A stretch of 25,121 nucleotides of DNA from an uncultured Spirochaetales bacterium. Its GTDB lineage: Bacteria; Spirochaetota; Spirochaetia; Treponematales; Treponemataceae. Every line of letters begins with the position of its first letter. Positions within the stretch are counted from its first letter, which is position 1. The position numbers and the translations under genes are program-made. The notes under the pieces are model-generated. The model ran no database searches. It saw only the letters and a list, made by a program, of their open reading frames with translations, and was not told the DNA's origin. Positions 1-7,464 of the stretch are shown here, in pieces. The stretch is taken from the NCBI GenBank assembly GCA_946061495.1, contig CAMGSV010000008.1, forward strand, positions 1-25,121. Direction: 5' to 3'.

Positions 1-98
1 AAAAACATGTCAAGGCATGGTGAATTTTTCAAGGATTTTCCATTGGCTGGAGGCATGGACACCAAAAGCCTCCCCTGCCATCCACGGTGCCTGCTTCC

Positions 99-127
99 TT
101 GCACAAAGCCAGCCTTTGGTATATCAT
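99..127 (+). promoter_or_regulatory. Possible promoter of the uracil-DNA glycosylase gene
   Basis: TTGCAC at 99-104 and TATCAT at 122-127 are separated by 17 bases. The -10-like box ends 7 bases before the ATG at 135, so transcription would begin at or next to the start codon. The hexamers are only moderate matches, so this is tentative. Confidence 0.35.
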
Positions 128-134
128 CATGACG

Positions 135-902
135 ATGACTGCCCAAGAGAAACATCAGCTCTATTCCCTGCTCCGTACCCTGTCTGCCTGGCCCCAAGGC
201 TATCCTTCCGCCAGTTTTCCCAAGACTGCCCCCGAATTTCAAGACGATATGCCTGCTCCATCACCACAGCATGAGCTGGAACAGCGACAGGAGGCCATCA
301 GCCGACTTGAGGAGCAGATCCGCCAGTGCCAGCGGTGCAAGCTCTGCCAGGGACGAACCCAGGCGGTACCGGGAACCGGCGTGCTGCATCCTGTAGTGCT
401 GGTTGTCGGGGAGGGGCCGGGAGCCGACGAGGATACCCAGGGGCTCCCCTTTGTTGGAGTGGCGGGCCAACTGCTGGACAAGATGCTGGCGGCCATCAAC
501 CTTTCCCGCAGCACCAACTGCTACATTGCCAACATCGTCAAATGCCGACCCCCACGAAATCGTGACCCGGAGCCAGAGGAAAGCGATGCCTGCCGCTCCT
601 ATCTGGAGGCCCAGATCGCCATTCTCAAACCTGCCATGATTCTGGCGGTAGGGCGCATTGCCATACAGAACCTGCTGGGTACCAGTCAGGGAATTGGACA
701 GCTGCGGGGACGGCTCTTGGACTACAATTCCATTCCCCTCATGGCCACCTACCATCCCAGTGCCCTGCTGCGGAACCAGGACCTGAAGCGACCTGCCTGG
801 GAGGACTTGAAGCTGTTCAAAAACCACCTGGCCCAAATCCTTCCGGACTATGACCAGCCCTTTCTCCAGCACCAAAGCCAACCCCAAGGCAGCAGGGGGT
901 AA
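135..902 (+). CDS. Uracil-DNA glycosylase, family 4 (Fe-S type)
   Basis: This enzyme excises uracil from DNA to begin base-excision repair. The 255-residue product has the family-4 layout. A CxxC pair (C65, C68) is followed by the GEGPGADED active-site motif (92-100) and GLPFVG (103-108). Further cysteines at 137 (KCRPP) and 153 complete the four ligands expected for a 4Fe-4S cluster, and the YHPSALLR motif (206-213) lies near the C-terminus. The 64 residues before the first cysteine are a poorly conserved extension. The start is uncertain: ATG at 135, ATG at 129 and GTG at 87 are all in frame and none has a clear ribosome binding site. I chose 135 because of the promoter-like boxes placed to give a leaderless message. 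priA starts 3 bases after the stop, so both are probably co-transcribed. Confidence 0.9.
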   Translation: MTAQEKHQLYSLLRTLSAWPQGYPSASFPKTAPEFQDDMPAPSPQHELEQRQEAISRLEEQIRQCQRCKLCQGRTQAVPGTGVLHPVVLVVGEGPGADEDTQGLPFVGVAGQLLDKMLAAINLSRSTNCYIANIVKCRPPRNRDPEPEESDACRSYLEAQIAILKPAMILAVGRIAIQNLLGTSQGIGQLRGRLLDYNSIPLMATYHPSALLRNQDLKRPAWEDLKLFKNHLAQILPDYDQPFLQHQSQPQGSRG

Positions 903-905
903 CCG

Positions 906-2927
906 GTGCCTTCCCACCAGCCCCAGAACGAGATGCCCGCCGCCCCCCGCTACATTGAAACCCTGGTGAATGTTCCCCTGCCCCAAAGCTTCACCTACAG
1001 CTGTCCGCCGGAGCTGGCAGAACAGGTGGCGGTGGGCAAGCGGGTGGAAGTCCGATTCGGCAATCGACGGATGACCGCCTTTGTGGTGGCCCTCCACCAA
1101 GCAGTGCCGGAAAACCTTGCGGTTCCCATTGAGAAAATAAAGCCTATTCTGAAGGTCTTGGACCAGGAGCCAATCTTCACCCAGGAGCACATACAGCTGG
1201 CGGCGTGGATGGCACGGTTCTATCTATGCACCCAGGGAGAGGCCCTGGCTACCATGATTCCATCGGGCAGGAGGGAGACGGAGGGGCCCCACCTGTCATT
1301 CAGCGACGGAGGACTGGAATTCCAGCCCCGAGACTTGTCCCAGCAGCAGCAGCAGGCGGTGGAGGCCATCTGCCAGTCCACCGGCATCCATTATCTCTAC
1401 GGCCCCACCGGCACCGGCAAGACGGAGGTCTTCCTCTCCGTGGCGGAACGACTTTTGAGTCAGGGAAAGGGGGTTATCTATCTGGTGCCGGAAATCAGCC
1501 TCACCCATCAGGTGGTGGAGTCAGCGGTGCGCCGCTTTGGGGACACTGTGGCCATCCTCCATTCCAACCTCACCCCCAGCCAGCGGCTCAAGGAATGGCG
1601 GCGCATCATCAACCAGGAGGCCACGGTGGTCATCGGTGTCCGCAGCGCCGTATTCGCACCAGTACCCAACCTGGGACTCATCATCATCGATGAGGAGCAT
1701 GACGGCTCCTACAAGTCCGGCACCACCCCCCGCTACCACGCCCGACAGGTGGCCATGCACCGCTGCGCCCAGGCCTCCATTCCCCTGGTGATGGGCAGCG
1801 CCACACCATCGGTGGAGGCCTGGCACCTGATGGAGACAGGAAAATTCCAGAGCCACCGGCTTACCGCACGCCTGGCCGGAGGCAAGGAGCCGGAGATTAC
1901 CTGCGTGGATTTGAGCCACAACAAGGACGGCGGCTGCCTTTCTCCCCTGCTGACAAAGGAAATCAGGGCCACCCTCAAGGAAGGGCGCCAGACCATCCTC
2001 TTCCTGAACCGACGGGGCTTCACCCACTTCTTCCGCTGCAACCTCTGCGACTACCAGCTGAAATGCAAGAACTGCTCCGTAGCCCTCACCTACCACAAGT
2101 CCCAGGGACGACTGCGCTGCCACTACTGCGGCTGGACCATGGCACCACCCACCATCTGCCCCCAGTGCGGCTCCCTGGACGTGGGATACTCCGGCTTTGG
2201 CACCGAATTCATCGAGGCAGAGACGGCGGCCAAATTCCCCGGCGCCCGCATCAGCCGCATCGACACCGACAGCATCACCAGGAAGGGAGAACTGCAGGAA
2301 CGGCTGCGGGCCTTCCGTGAGGGCCAAATCGACATATTGCTGGGAACCCAAATGGTGGCCAAGGGTCTGAACTTCCCCAACCTGAAGCTGGTGGGTGTGG
2401 TGATGGCGGACATGGGACTGAACATGCCGGATTTCAGGGCAGCTGAGCGAACCTTTTCCCTCATCACCCAGGTGGCAGGTCGGGCGGGGAGATTTTTTCC
2501 CGACGGAAAGGTCATCGTCCAGAGCTTCAGTCCCCGGCGGGAAGCCATAGCCTATGCCTGCAAGAATGACGTGCCAGGCTTTTACCAGCAGGAGATACAG
2601 CAGCGGGAAATCCTCGGCTTCCCGCCCTTCGCCCGGTTGGTGCGACTGGTATTCCGCTCCGCACGCCTTGCGGAGGCCAGGGGAACTGCCCAGGAGGTGG
2701 CCGAAATACTGTACGGTGAGATTCAGCAGCATGGATTGCTGGTGGATGTACTGGGTCCTTCGGAATGCCCCCTGGCCATAGTTGCCACGAACCACCGCTG
2801 GCAGATCCTCCTCCGTGGCAGGGAAATCACTCCCCTACAGAGGCTATGCCACAGAATCATCTACGGCTACAAGGTATCCCAGAAGGTGTACATGGAGGTG
2901 GATGTGGACCCGGTGAATTTGCTCTAG
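906..2927 (+). CDS. priA: Primosomal protein N' (PriA helicase)
   Basis: PriA is the DEAH-type 3'-5' helicase that reloads the replisome at stalled forks. The 673-residue protein has an N-terminal DNA-binding region (about 15-110), Walker A GPTGTGKT (166-173), Walker B DEEH (262-265) and motif GSATPS (297-302). A zinc region follows with eight cysteines (C378, C381, C387, C390, C405, C408, C418, C421), as expected for the two-zinc PriA module. The helicase C-terminal half includes the GTQMVAKGLNFPNL and QVAGRAGR motifs. The GTG start at 906 is preceded by AGGGGG at 894-899 with 6-base spacing; an in-frame ATG at 933 is an alternative that would give a more typical N-terminus. The gene follows the glycosylase by 3 bases. 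Its TAG stop lies in a CTAG shared with the stop of the opposing reading frame on the minus strand. Confidence 0.97.
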   Translation: MPSHQPQNEMPAAPRYIETLVNVPLPQSFTYSCPPELAEQVAVGKRVEVRFGNRRMTAFVVALHQAVPENLAVPIEKIKPILKVLDQEPIFTQEHIQLAAWMARFYLCTQGEALATMIPSGRRETEGPHLSFSDGGLEFQPRDLSQQQQQAVEAICQSTGIHYLYGPTGTGKTEVFLSVAERLLSQGKGVIYLVPEISLTHQVVESAVRRFGDTVAILHSNLTPSQRLKEWRRIINQEATVVIGVRSAVFAPVPNLGLIIIDEEHDGSYKSGTTPRYHARQVAMHRCAQASIPLVMGSATPSVEAWHLMETGKFQSHRLTARLAGGKEPEITCVDLSHNKDGGCLSPLLTKEIRATLKEGRQTILFLNRRGFTHFFRCNLCDYQLKCKNCSVALTYHKSQGRLRCHYCGWTMAPPTICPQCGSLDVGYSGFGTEFIEAETAAKFPGARISRIDTDSITRKGELQERLRAFREGQIDILLGTQMVAKGLNFPNLKLVGVVMADMGLNMPDFRAAERTFSLITQVAGRAGRFFPDGKVIVQSFSPRREAIAYACKNDVPGFYQQEIQQREILGFPPFARLVRLVFRSARLAEARGTAQEVAEILYGEIQQHGLLVDVLGPSECPLAIVATNHRWQILLRGREITPLQRLCHRIIYGYKVSQKVYMEVDVDPVNLL

Positions 2928-3232
2928 GGTGCTTCAGTAATCAGGGACAGCGTCTGTGCATCAGAAATCTCACCTTTTTGATTACCTTTGGTGTGATTTT
3001 CATCTCCTGTTTGTACCCTAAGGTTAATACCATCCTCACTCATCTCCACAGTTCCTACAAATTCCTTCTCATCAGCAACTTTTAGGATAACGTGCCCCTC
3101 AGAAGAAGAAATACTTTCAAGAGAATCTATAGAAACATCATTTGCTGAATCATTGTCATCAACCATGAATTCTCATTAACACCTAACTTTTCAACATTAA
3201 TCTCTACCTTTTCATCTAAAACAACAGGTTCA
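2924..3232 (-). pseudogene. Frameshifted 3' remnant of the FN3/InlB-repeat lipoprotein gene
   Basis: Downstream of the TAG at 3216 that ends the lipoprotein frame, coding-like sequence continues in two other frames. A -1 shift at the five-T run (3234-3238, plus-strand numbering) opens a stretch beginning KSEPVVLDEKVEINVEK and ending at a stop at 3127. A second -1 shift between about 3172 and 3130 enters the frame of an 80-residue ORF (ATG 3166, stop 2924) that begins MVDDNDSANDVSIDSLE. Both segments are acidic and rich in V, E and D, like the end of the lipoprotein. Joined, they would extend it to about 740 residues. The 80-residue ORF has no convincing ribosome binding site, so I treat it as a broken C-terminus, not a separate gene. 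Sequencing or assembly error is an alternative. Confidence 0.6.
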
Positions 3233-5129
3233 CTTTTTCTATTTCATCAACATTCTCAACCATCACCTCTTCTGTCCATTTTGCATACATTTTGAATGGT
3301 TCTGATACCAGCATAGGAACAATATATGGATATTCTAGAGAATCATCCGCATACCAACCATCAAAAACAAATCCTTCCCTCACAGGTGTATCCAGCAGAT
3401 AATATGAAGGAGATGACTCAAGAGACATATTGGCAGGAACCACCAGCCGATGGTCAATCGAATCTGAATCACCATCAATCTCCAACTCAATGGTATACAT
3501 AGTCATACCTTCGCTGACATTTCCCTGAAAATCTACCGTATGAAAATGAAATTTTTCTGGCCAATCCTCCTCTATCGAAATTGAGGTGGAACGCTCACTT
3601 TTATCCACAGTATGAGGATTGCCGATAATCTCCCCCTCCAGTCCATGACAGGTTATCAAAATATGAGAAATATCATCCTTGGGAGGTGATGTCCAGGAAA
3701 AATCAATCCTGTCAGACAATACAATTGCCTGGAGATTTCCCACCTCATCGTAAAATTCCGTATTAGCAGAAACAGTAGTACTGATACCAGCACTCTTGTT
3801 GCCATTGGAGTCAACAAGTGTTATGGTAACAAAGTAGTCTCCAGTATCCCTTTCAACTCCCTCAAACACAATCTCATTCACATCACCACCAACAAATTGC
3901 TTCTGCTCAACACTCTCACCCTGCAGAACTATCTGTAGGCCCGCAACATCCAGAACGTAGGGGCGATTCCAAGTTAGAACCACAACACTGTCCTCAGACT
4001 TGAAAAGTCCCTGCAAGTCCCGGACTTCTCCCACAGTAGCAGGATTCTGCCACAAGGCAGCCAAAGCCACATTCTCCTCCAACAGAAACGGAAAAGAGAG
4101 TGGTGTATCAGTACCAGCAATGCTCCAGCCACTAAAAACATACCCATCCATGACAGGCACAGGCAAATCAGACAAACTACATTCAATGCCTTGCTTATAG
4201 AAAAAATCCATCGATTGCTCTTCCATCCCTTCGAAAGAACCACCCGACGAGTTCAAAGACAGCTCAACAAACTCTATCCCCGACACCATGGAGGCTCCCT
4301 GAACGCTTTCCACATCCTTGGCATAAAGCTCCACTAATGACTTATGACCAACATAGAGGCGATAGACATCATACTCCTTTCCTTCTTCACATTGGAGGAC
4401 AATGCTAGTCGCACACTCTGCAGGAGTATACGCCCGGCCATTCAAAACAAAGGTGGAGATACAATCAGGAAGACGTTGGTCACAACCAGACTGGATGGTC
4501 ATTCCCTTTGGCCATGCCCAAAAAATATAGCCATCCTTGCTTTTGTCGCCAGTGCCTGACACCACATCCCATAATCCATTCTCCATCAGTCTCAGATTTC
4601 CCTCTGAATCAGCCATCACACCCAACGGTGCACGAGGAGGTGTGTTATATCGCAGTGTCATGGATCGGGTTTGGGCCATAGAACCAGAATTGCTAGCAGG
4701 AGCAAAAATAATGGAAAAATCCGTATGCTCAAGACTAATGTCCGCAGGAGACAACTCCACCTGAAGCATACCCGAGTCTGATTGGACGACAGAGGCAAGC
4801 GGCAGCACAGACTTTGAAATCCGAACAGCACTCGACACACTACCAATCTCACCTATAATGACATCTGACTCTACATCGTTATAATTTGGTAAATATGCGG
4901 TGATAGAGACGGTAACACCAGTAGGAATACAGATGAATCCAAAATCATTGGCCTGCTGGGACTCAACACTCAGCTCAAGCCTTCCAAAGCCCTGGTTCTT
5001 TGTATTCTGATTCTGGGAGAAAAGAATGTCATCCGTATACATCTCGCAACTGAAAAAAATACCACAAAAGCACACAAAACAAGAGAGGAGAAGAATTGCT
5101 CTTATTCTTTCAAAAAACAATCCCATCAT
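3216..5129 (-). CDS. Putative lipoprotein with FN3-like domains and InlB/Listeria-Bacteroides repeats
   Basis: A 637-residue predicted surface or periplasmic protein of unknown function. The N-terminus is a hydrophobic signal ending in FFSC, a loose spirochaete-type lipobox with C28 as the probable lipidated cysteine. Residues 30-290 are beta-rich without a recognised family. Two Listeria-Bacteroides repeat units are visible, centred on DGYVFSGWS (about 328-360) and EGFVFDGWYADD (near the C-terminus), each ending in an ALW or AKW strand. Between them lie two FN3-like domains (about 367-455 and 462-535). Start ATG 5129 has AAGG 7 bases upstream. The frame ends at a TAG that looks premature (see the remnant downstream). 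The gene is visibly A+T-richer than its neighbours, has its own promoter and is not coupled to truA, which suggests horizontal acquisition or relaxed selection. Confidence 0.75.
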   Translation of the reverse strand: MMGLFFERIRAILLLSCFVCFCGIFFSCEMYTDDILFSQNQNTKNQGFGRLELSVESQQANDFGFICIPTGVTVSITAYLPNYNDVESDVIIGEIGSVSSAVRISKSVLPLASVVQSDSGMLQVELSPADISLEHTDFSIIFAPASNSGSMAQTRSMTLRYNTPPRAPLGVMADSEGNLRLMENGLWDVVSGTGDKSKDGYIFWAWPKGMTIQSGCDQRLPDCISTFVLNGRAYTPAECATSIVLQCEEGKEYDVYRLYVGHKSLVELYAKDVESVQGASMVSGIEFVELSLNSSGGSFEGMEEQSMDFFYKQGIECSLSDLPVPVMDGYVFSGWSIAGTDTPLSFPFLLEENVALAALWQNPATVGEVRDLQGLFKSEDSVVVLTWNRPYVLDVAGLQIVLQGESVEQKQFVGGDVNEIVFEGVERDTGDYFVTITLVDSNGNKSAGISTTVSANTEFYDEVGNLQAIVLSDRIDFSWTSPPKDDISHILITCHGLEGEIIGNPHTVDKSERSTSISIEEDWPEKFHFHTVDFQGNVSEGMTMYTIELEIDGDSDSIDHRLVVPANMSLESSPSYYLLDTPVREGFVFDGWYADDSLEYPYIVPMLVSEPFKMYAKWTEEVMVENVDEIEKVNLLF

Positions 5130-5179
5130 ACACTTACCTTATATTTTTGATTCAACAAGATATTTCCCACCATTTTGCT

Positions 5180-5208
5180 ATACTAACACAATTGATTTTT
5201 AATAACAA
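5180..5208 (-). promoter_or_regulatory. Promoter of the lipoprotein gene
   Basis: On the minus strand TTGTTA (5203-5208) and TAGTAT (5180-5185) are separated by exactly 17 bases, in an A+T-rich stretch between truA and the lipoprotein gene. Transcription would start about 45 bases before the ATG, leaving room for the AAGG ribosome binding site. No G+C-rich terminator hairpin is visible for truA in this gap (5130-5243). Confidence 0.55.
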
Positions 5209-5243
5209 GTTTCTATAGAAAAAAAAACAGACAAAAAATGACT

Positions 5244-6107
5244 TTAATGGCGACGACGACCATCAAATTTCACATTCCAGAGAAAAAGGCCTTGAGGAGG
5301 AGCAGTGGGACCTGCCAGACTCCTGTCCTTAGCCTCCAGAATATTCTTGAAGAAAGCCCCATCCCTGCCCTGGGACTCGTAAAACACCAGGGAACCCACA
5401 ATGGAGCGCACCATCTTCCAGAGGAAGGCATTGGCTGCAATCTCGAACACAAGCTGGTCACCCTGGGGATAGAAGACCGCAGTCTCGATGTAGCGGAATT
5501 TGGAGGGGCTGGCATCACCTGCGGCGGCAAAGGTAGTGCAGTCCAGCTCTCCCTGAAGGCAGGCGGCCATCTCGTTCAGTACCTGCAGGTTGGGCCTGCG
5601 GCGGAGGGGCCAGAGGTAGTTCATCAGATGGGCGGGAGGCGTCAGGTTTGGGTACAGAAAGTAGCGGTAGCTTCTGGAGGTAGCAGAAAACCGGGAGTGA
5701 AAGCTGCTGTCCGCCAGACGGGCTGAACGCACCCGTATATCCTTGGGCAGCAGGCTGTTGAGGGCAGGGACATAGCTTTCCGCCCCCATGGACGTGATAG
5801 GGGAGAAAAAGTTTGCCGCCTGACCGTAGGCGTGGACACCGGAATCCGTGCGCCCAGAACCGATGACCTCCACCGGCTCCTTTGCCAGCTTTTCCAAGGC
5901 CCGCTCCAGCTCCCCCTGGACAGTGCGAACCGGTCTTCCCGCCGCAGCCTTGTCCTGTCGCTGCCAGCCGCAAAAATTCGTTCCGTCATAGGAAATGGTA
6001 AGGTGGATGTTCTTGCGACCCACAGTTTCAGGCGAGCACTTCTCTTGGCTGCTGGCAGGAGTTGTGGCGTGCAGAGAAAAGACAGCTTCAACAGGAGGAA
6101 TGTTCAT
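5244..6107 (-). CDS. truA: tRNA pseudouridine(38-40) synthase TruA
   Basis: TruA converts uridines 38-40 of the tRNA anticodon arm to pseudouridine. The core begins at LTISYDGTNFCGWQRQ (about 36-51), followed by the catalytic motif GRTDSGVHA with nucleophile D88. FSATSRSYRYFLY (about 149-161) and the C-terminal MVRSIVGSLV segment are also typical. The 287-residue length is slightly above the usual 245-270 because about 32 extra residues precede the core. The ATG at 6107 is supported by a G-rich ribosome binding site (GGAG and GGGGGGG just upstream); a GTG at residue 29 would remove the extension. It starts 8 bases after the DUF2225 gene and is the last member of the dxs-to-truA operon. Confidence 0.95.
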   Translation of the reverse strand: MNIPPVEAVFSLHATTPASSQEKCSPETVGRKNIHLTISYDGTNFCGWQRQDKAAAGRPVRTVQGELERALEKLAKEPVEVIGSGRTDSGVHAYGQAANFFSPITSMGAESYVPALNSLLPKDIRVRSARLADSSFHSRFSATSRSYRYFLYPNLTPPAHLMNYLWPLRRRPNLQVLNEMAACLQGELDCTTFAAAGDASPSKFRYIETAVFYPQGDQLVFEIAANAFLWKMVRSIVGSLVFYESQGRDGAFFKNILEAKDRSLAGPTAPPQGLFLWNVKFDGRRRH

Positions 6108-6115
6108 TTCCCCCC

Positions 6116-7021
6116 CTACTCCTCGTCATCATCAAGGAAATCAATCTCGGAGGCATCCTTCAACTCCTTGGTGAGGCTGTCGTAGAGATTGCGGGAATGC
6201 TCCAGCAGGGGGCCAGGCTTTTCCTTGGTGGACTTTCCCAGCCCGAAGATGCGGGCGATGGCACGCTTGTGCTCGTCCAGCTTTTTCAAGCGGGCAGGAA
6301 TGTCCTCCCGCTGTCCATACTTGTACTCAAGGAGGCCGGAAAGATAGATGACCCCATCGTAGCCATAGTTCTTGTCGATGTCAGGGCCATAGTGGGCAAC
6401 ACCGGCAAGGCTCTCCACCCGCCCCGTCTCATATTCCAATGCCAATGGATAGAAAAAGAGAGCCTTGCGGTAGAACACCTGCTGGACATAGTCATAATTC
6501 CTGTCCGGCATCAGCTTGTGGAGATAGCCGCACAGCCAGGCCAGCCGCAAAGAGATGATTCCCTTCTTGATGGTGGGAGAATAGCTTTTCGGCATATGCT
6601 CATAGGTCAGCAGAGCCAGATAATACATGGCGGCTCCGTCAAAGACAGTGCGCTCACGGTTCAGGTTGTAGTGGGGAAAGATGGTGGAGACAGCCTTCCG
6701 CCGCTCCTCATCCTTTTCCAGCAACTCATCCGCCTCGGCCGACGACAGTGGCTTGAAGTCATTCCAGAACAGGGCGGTATGGCAGTTGGGACAGGCTCCC
6801 ACCGAATAGATCAAGGGATAGATCTGTCCGTACTTTGCCGATGGCTCGAAAACACGGTGGAGCTCGTCGGTCAGCTCTCCGGCAATCATACGGCCGCTAC
6901 CACTGAGCATCTCCTCCCGAGGGAAGGGCTTGCGGCAGACAGTACAAGTCATTTTTTCTTTTGTATAAAATGAAATGGCGGGCTTCTTTCCACTATCCAC
7001 CTTTTTTTTGCTGCTTCTCAA
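6116..7021 (-). CDS. DUF2225 family protein
   Basis: A 301-residue cytoplasmic protein matching the DUF2225 family of spirochaetes and Firmicutes, whose function is unknown to me. Two Cys pairs (C26-x2-C29 in CTVC and C77-x2-C80 in CPNC) probably form a zinc site. The remainder looks helical and TPR-like, with the segment AMYYLALLTYEH and a repeated tyrosine/leucine pattern. The C-terminus is acidic (DFLDDDEE). The start is a TTG at 7021, chosen because a strong GGAGG lies 9 bases upstream inside acpS; this makes the genes overlap by 29 bases. An ATG at 6952 (MTCTVC) has a much weaker site. The tight coupling with acpS and truA shows co-transcription but does not reveal its role. Confidence 0.85.
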   Translation of the reverse strand: MRSSKKKVDSGKKPAISFYTKEKMTCTVCRKPFPREEMLSGSGRMIAGELTDELHRVFEPSAKYGQIYPLIYSVGACPNCHTALFWNDFKPLSSAEADELLEKDEERRKAVSTIFPHYNLNRERTVFDGAAMYYLALLTYEHMPKSYSPTIKKGIISLRLAWLCGYLHKLMPDRNYDYVQQVFYRKALFFYPLALEYETGRVESLAGVAHYGPDIDKNYGYDGVIYLSGLLEYKYGQREDIPARLKKLDEHKRAIARIFGLGKSTKEKPGPLLEHSRNLYDSLTKELKDASEIDFLDDDEE

Positions 7022-7415
7022 TATATTTTTCCTCCGAATTTCCTGATTCTAAAACCACATGGGCAATGCCATAATTTCCGTCATGGCTCAATGACAGGTG
7101 GGCAGCAGAAGCTCCGGCAGCCAGAAACAGCTTCCGGGCAGTTCCCACCAAATCAAAAAATGGCTTTCCAAAATCATCCTGCAAGACCTGAATATCCTTC
7201 AGCACCAGATTCCGCAAACCTGTTCCCAAGGCCTTTCCGAAGGCCTCCTTGGCGGCAAAACGGACAGCCAGCGCCTGGGCCACATCCTGCCTTCCGCGCA
7301 CTCCAGCCAGCTCCTGCTCCGAAAAGAAACGCCCTGCCAAGGCCATGTTCTCCACCCAAGGAAGGAAGCGGTCAATCTGAACCACATCCACCCCGATTCC
7401 CACAATCATAGGCAT
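6993..7415 (-). CDS. acpS: Holo-[acyl-carrier-protein] synthase AcpS
   Basis: AcpS transfers 4'-phosphopantetheine from CoA to apo-acyl carrier protein, activating fatty-acid synthesis. The conserved GIGVDVVQIDRF sequence near the N-terminus supplies the Mg-binding Asp (D10), and FAAKEAFGKALG supplies E57. HLSLSHDGNYGIAHVVLE is the usual C-terminal strand pair. The open frame continues upstream to 7631, but the family starts just before GIGVD. The ATG at 7415 has AGGA 5 bases upstream; a second ATG at 7409 is possible. The resulting 140 residues slightly exceed the usual 120-125, with a lysine-rich tail that contains the ribosome binding site of the next gene. It follows the ybbR-like gene by 49 bases. 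Confidence 0.93.
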   Translation of the reverse strand: MPMIVGIGVDVVQIDRFLPWVENMALAGRFFSEQELAGVRGRQDVAQALAVRFAAKEAFGKALGTGLRNLVLKDIQVLQDDFGKPFFDLVGTARKLFLAAGASAAHLSLSHDGNYGIAHVVLESGNSEEKYIEKQQKKGG

Positions 7416-7464
7416 CCTGTTCCTGTCATATTGTCGGCAAAAGGAAAGGTCAAAGAGAGGGAAA

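Noticed and set aside
17..274. 85-codon frame at the left edge
   Set aside because: It overlaps the glycosylase N-terminus in another frame and shows no domain. The first 98 bases otherwise hold nothing I can assign.
261..1190. 309-codon minus-strand frame across the glycosylase and priA 5' end
   Set aside because: It covers two strongly supported plus-strand genes and has no family features.
1521..2795. 424-codon minus-strand frame inside priA
   Set aside because: Antisense shadow of priA; no recognisable domain and no ribosome binding site considered convincing.
3234..3238. Programmed -1 frameshift site at the five-T run
   Set aside because: The heptamer in the coding strand does not fit X XXY YYZ and a second unrelated shift is still needed, so error or decay is simpler.
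6062..6973. 303-codon plus-strand frame over the DUF2225 gene
   Set aside because: Antisense shadow; the minus-strand gene has Cys pairs, a GGAGG site and operon context.
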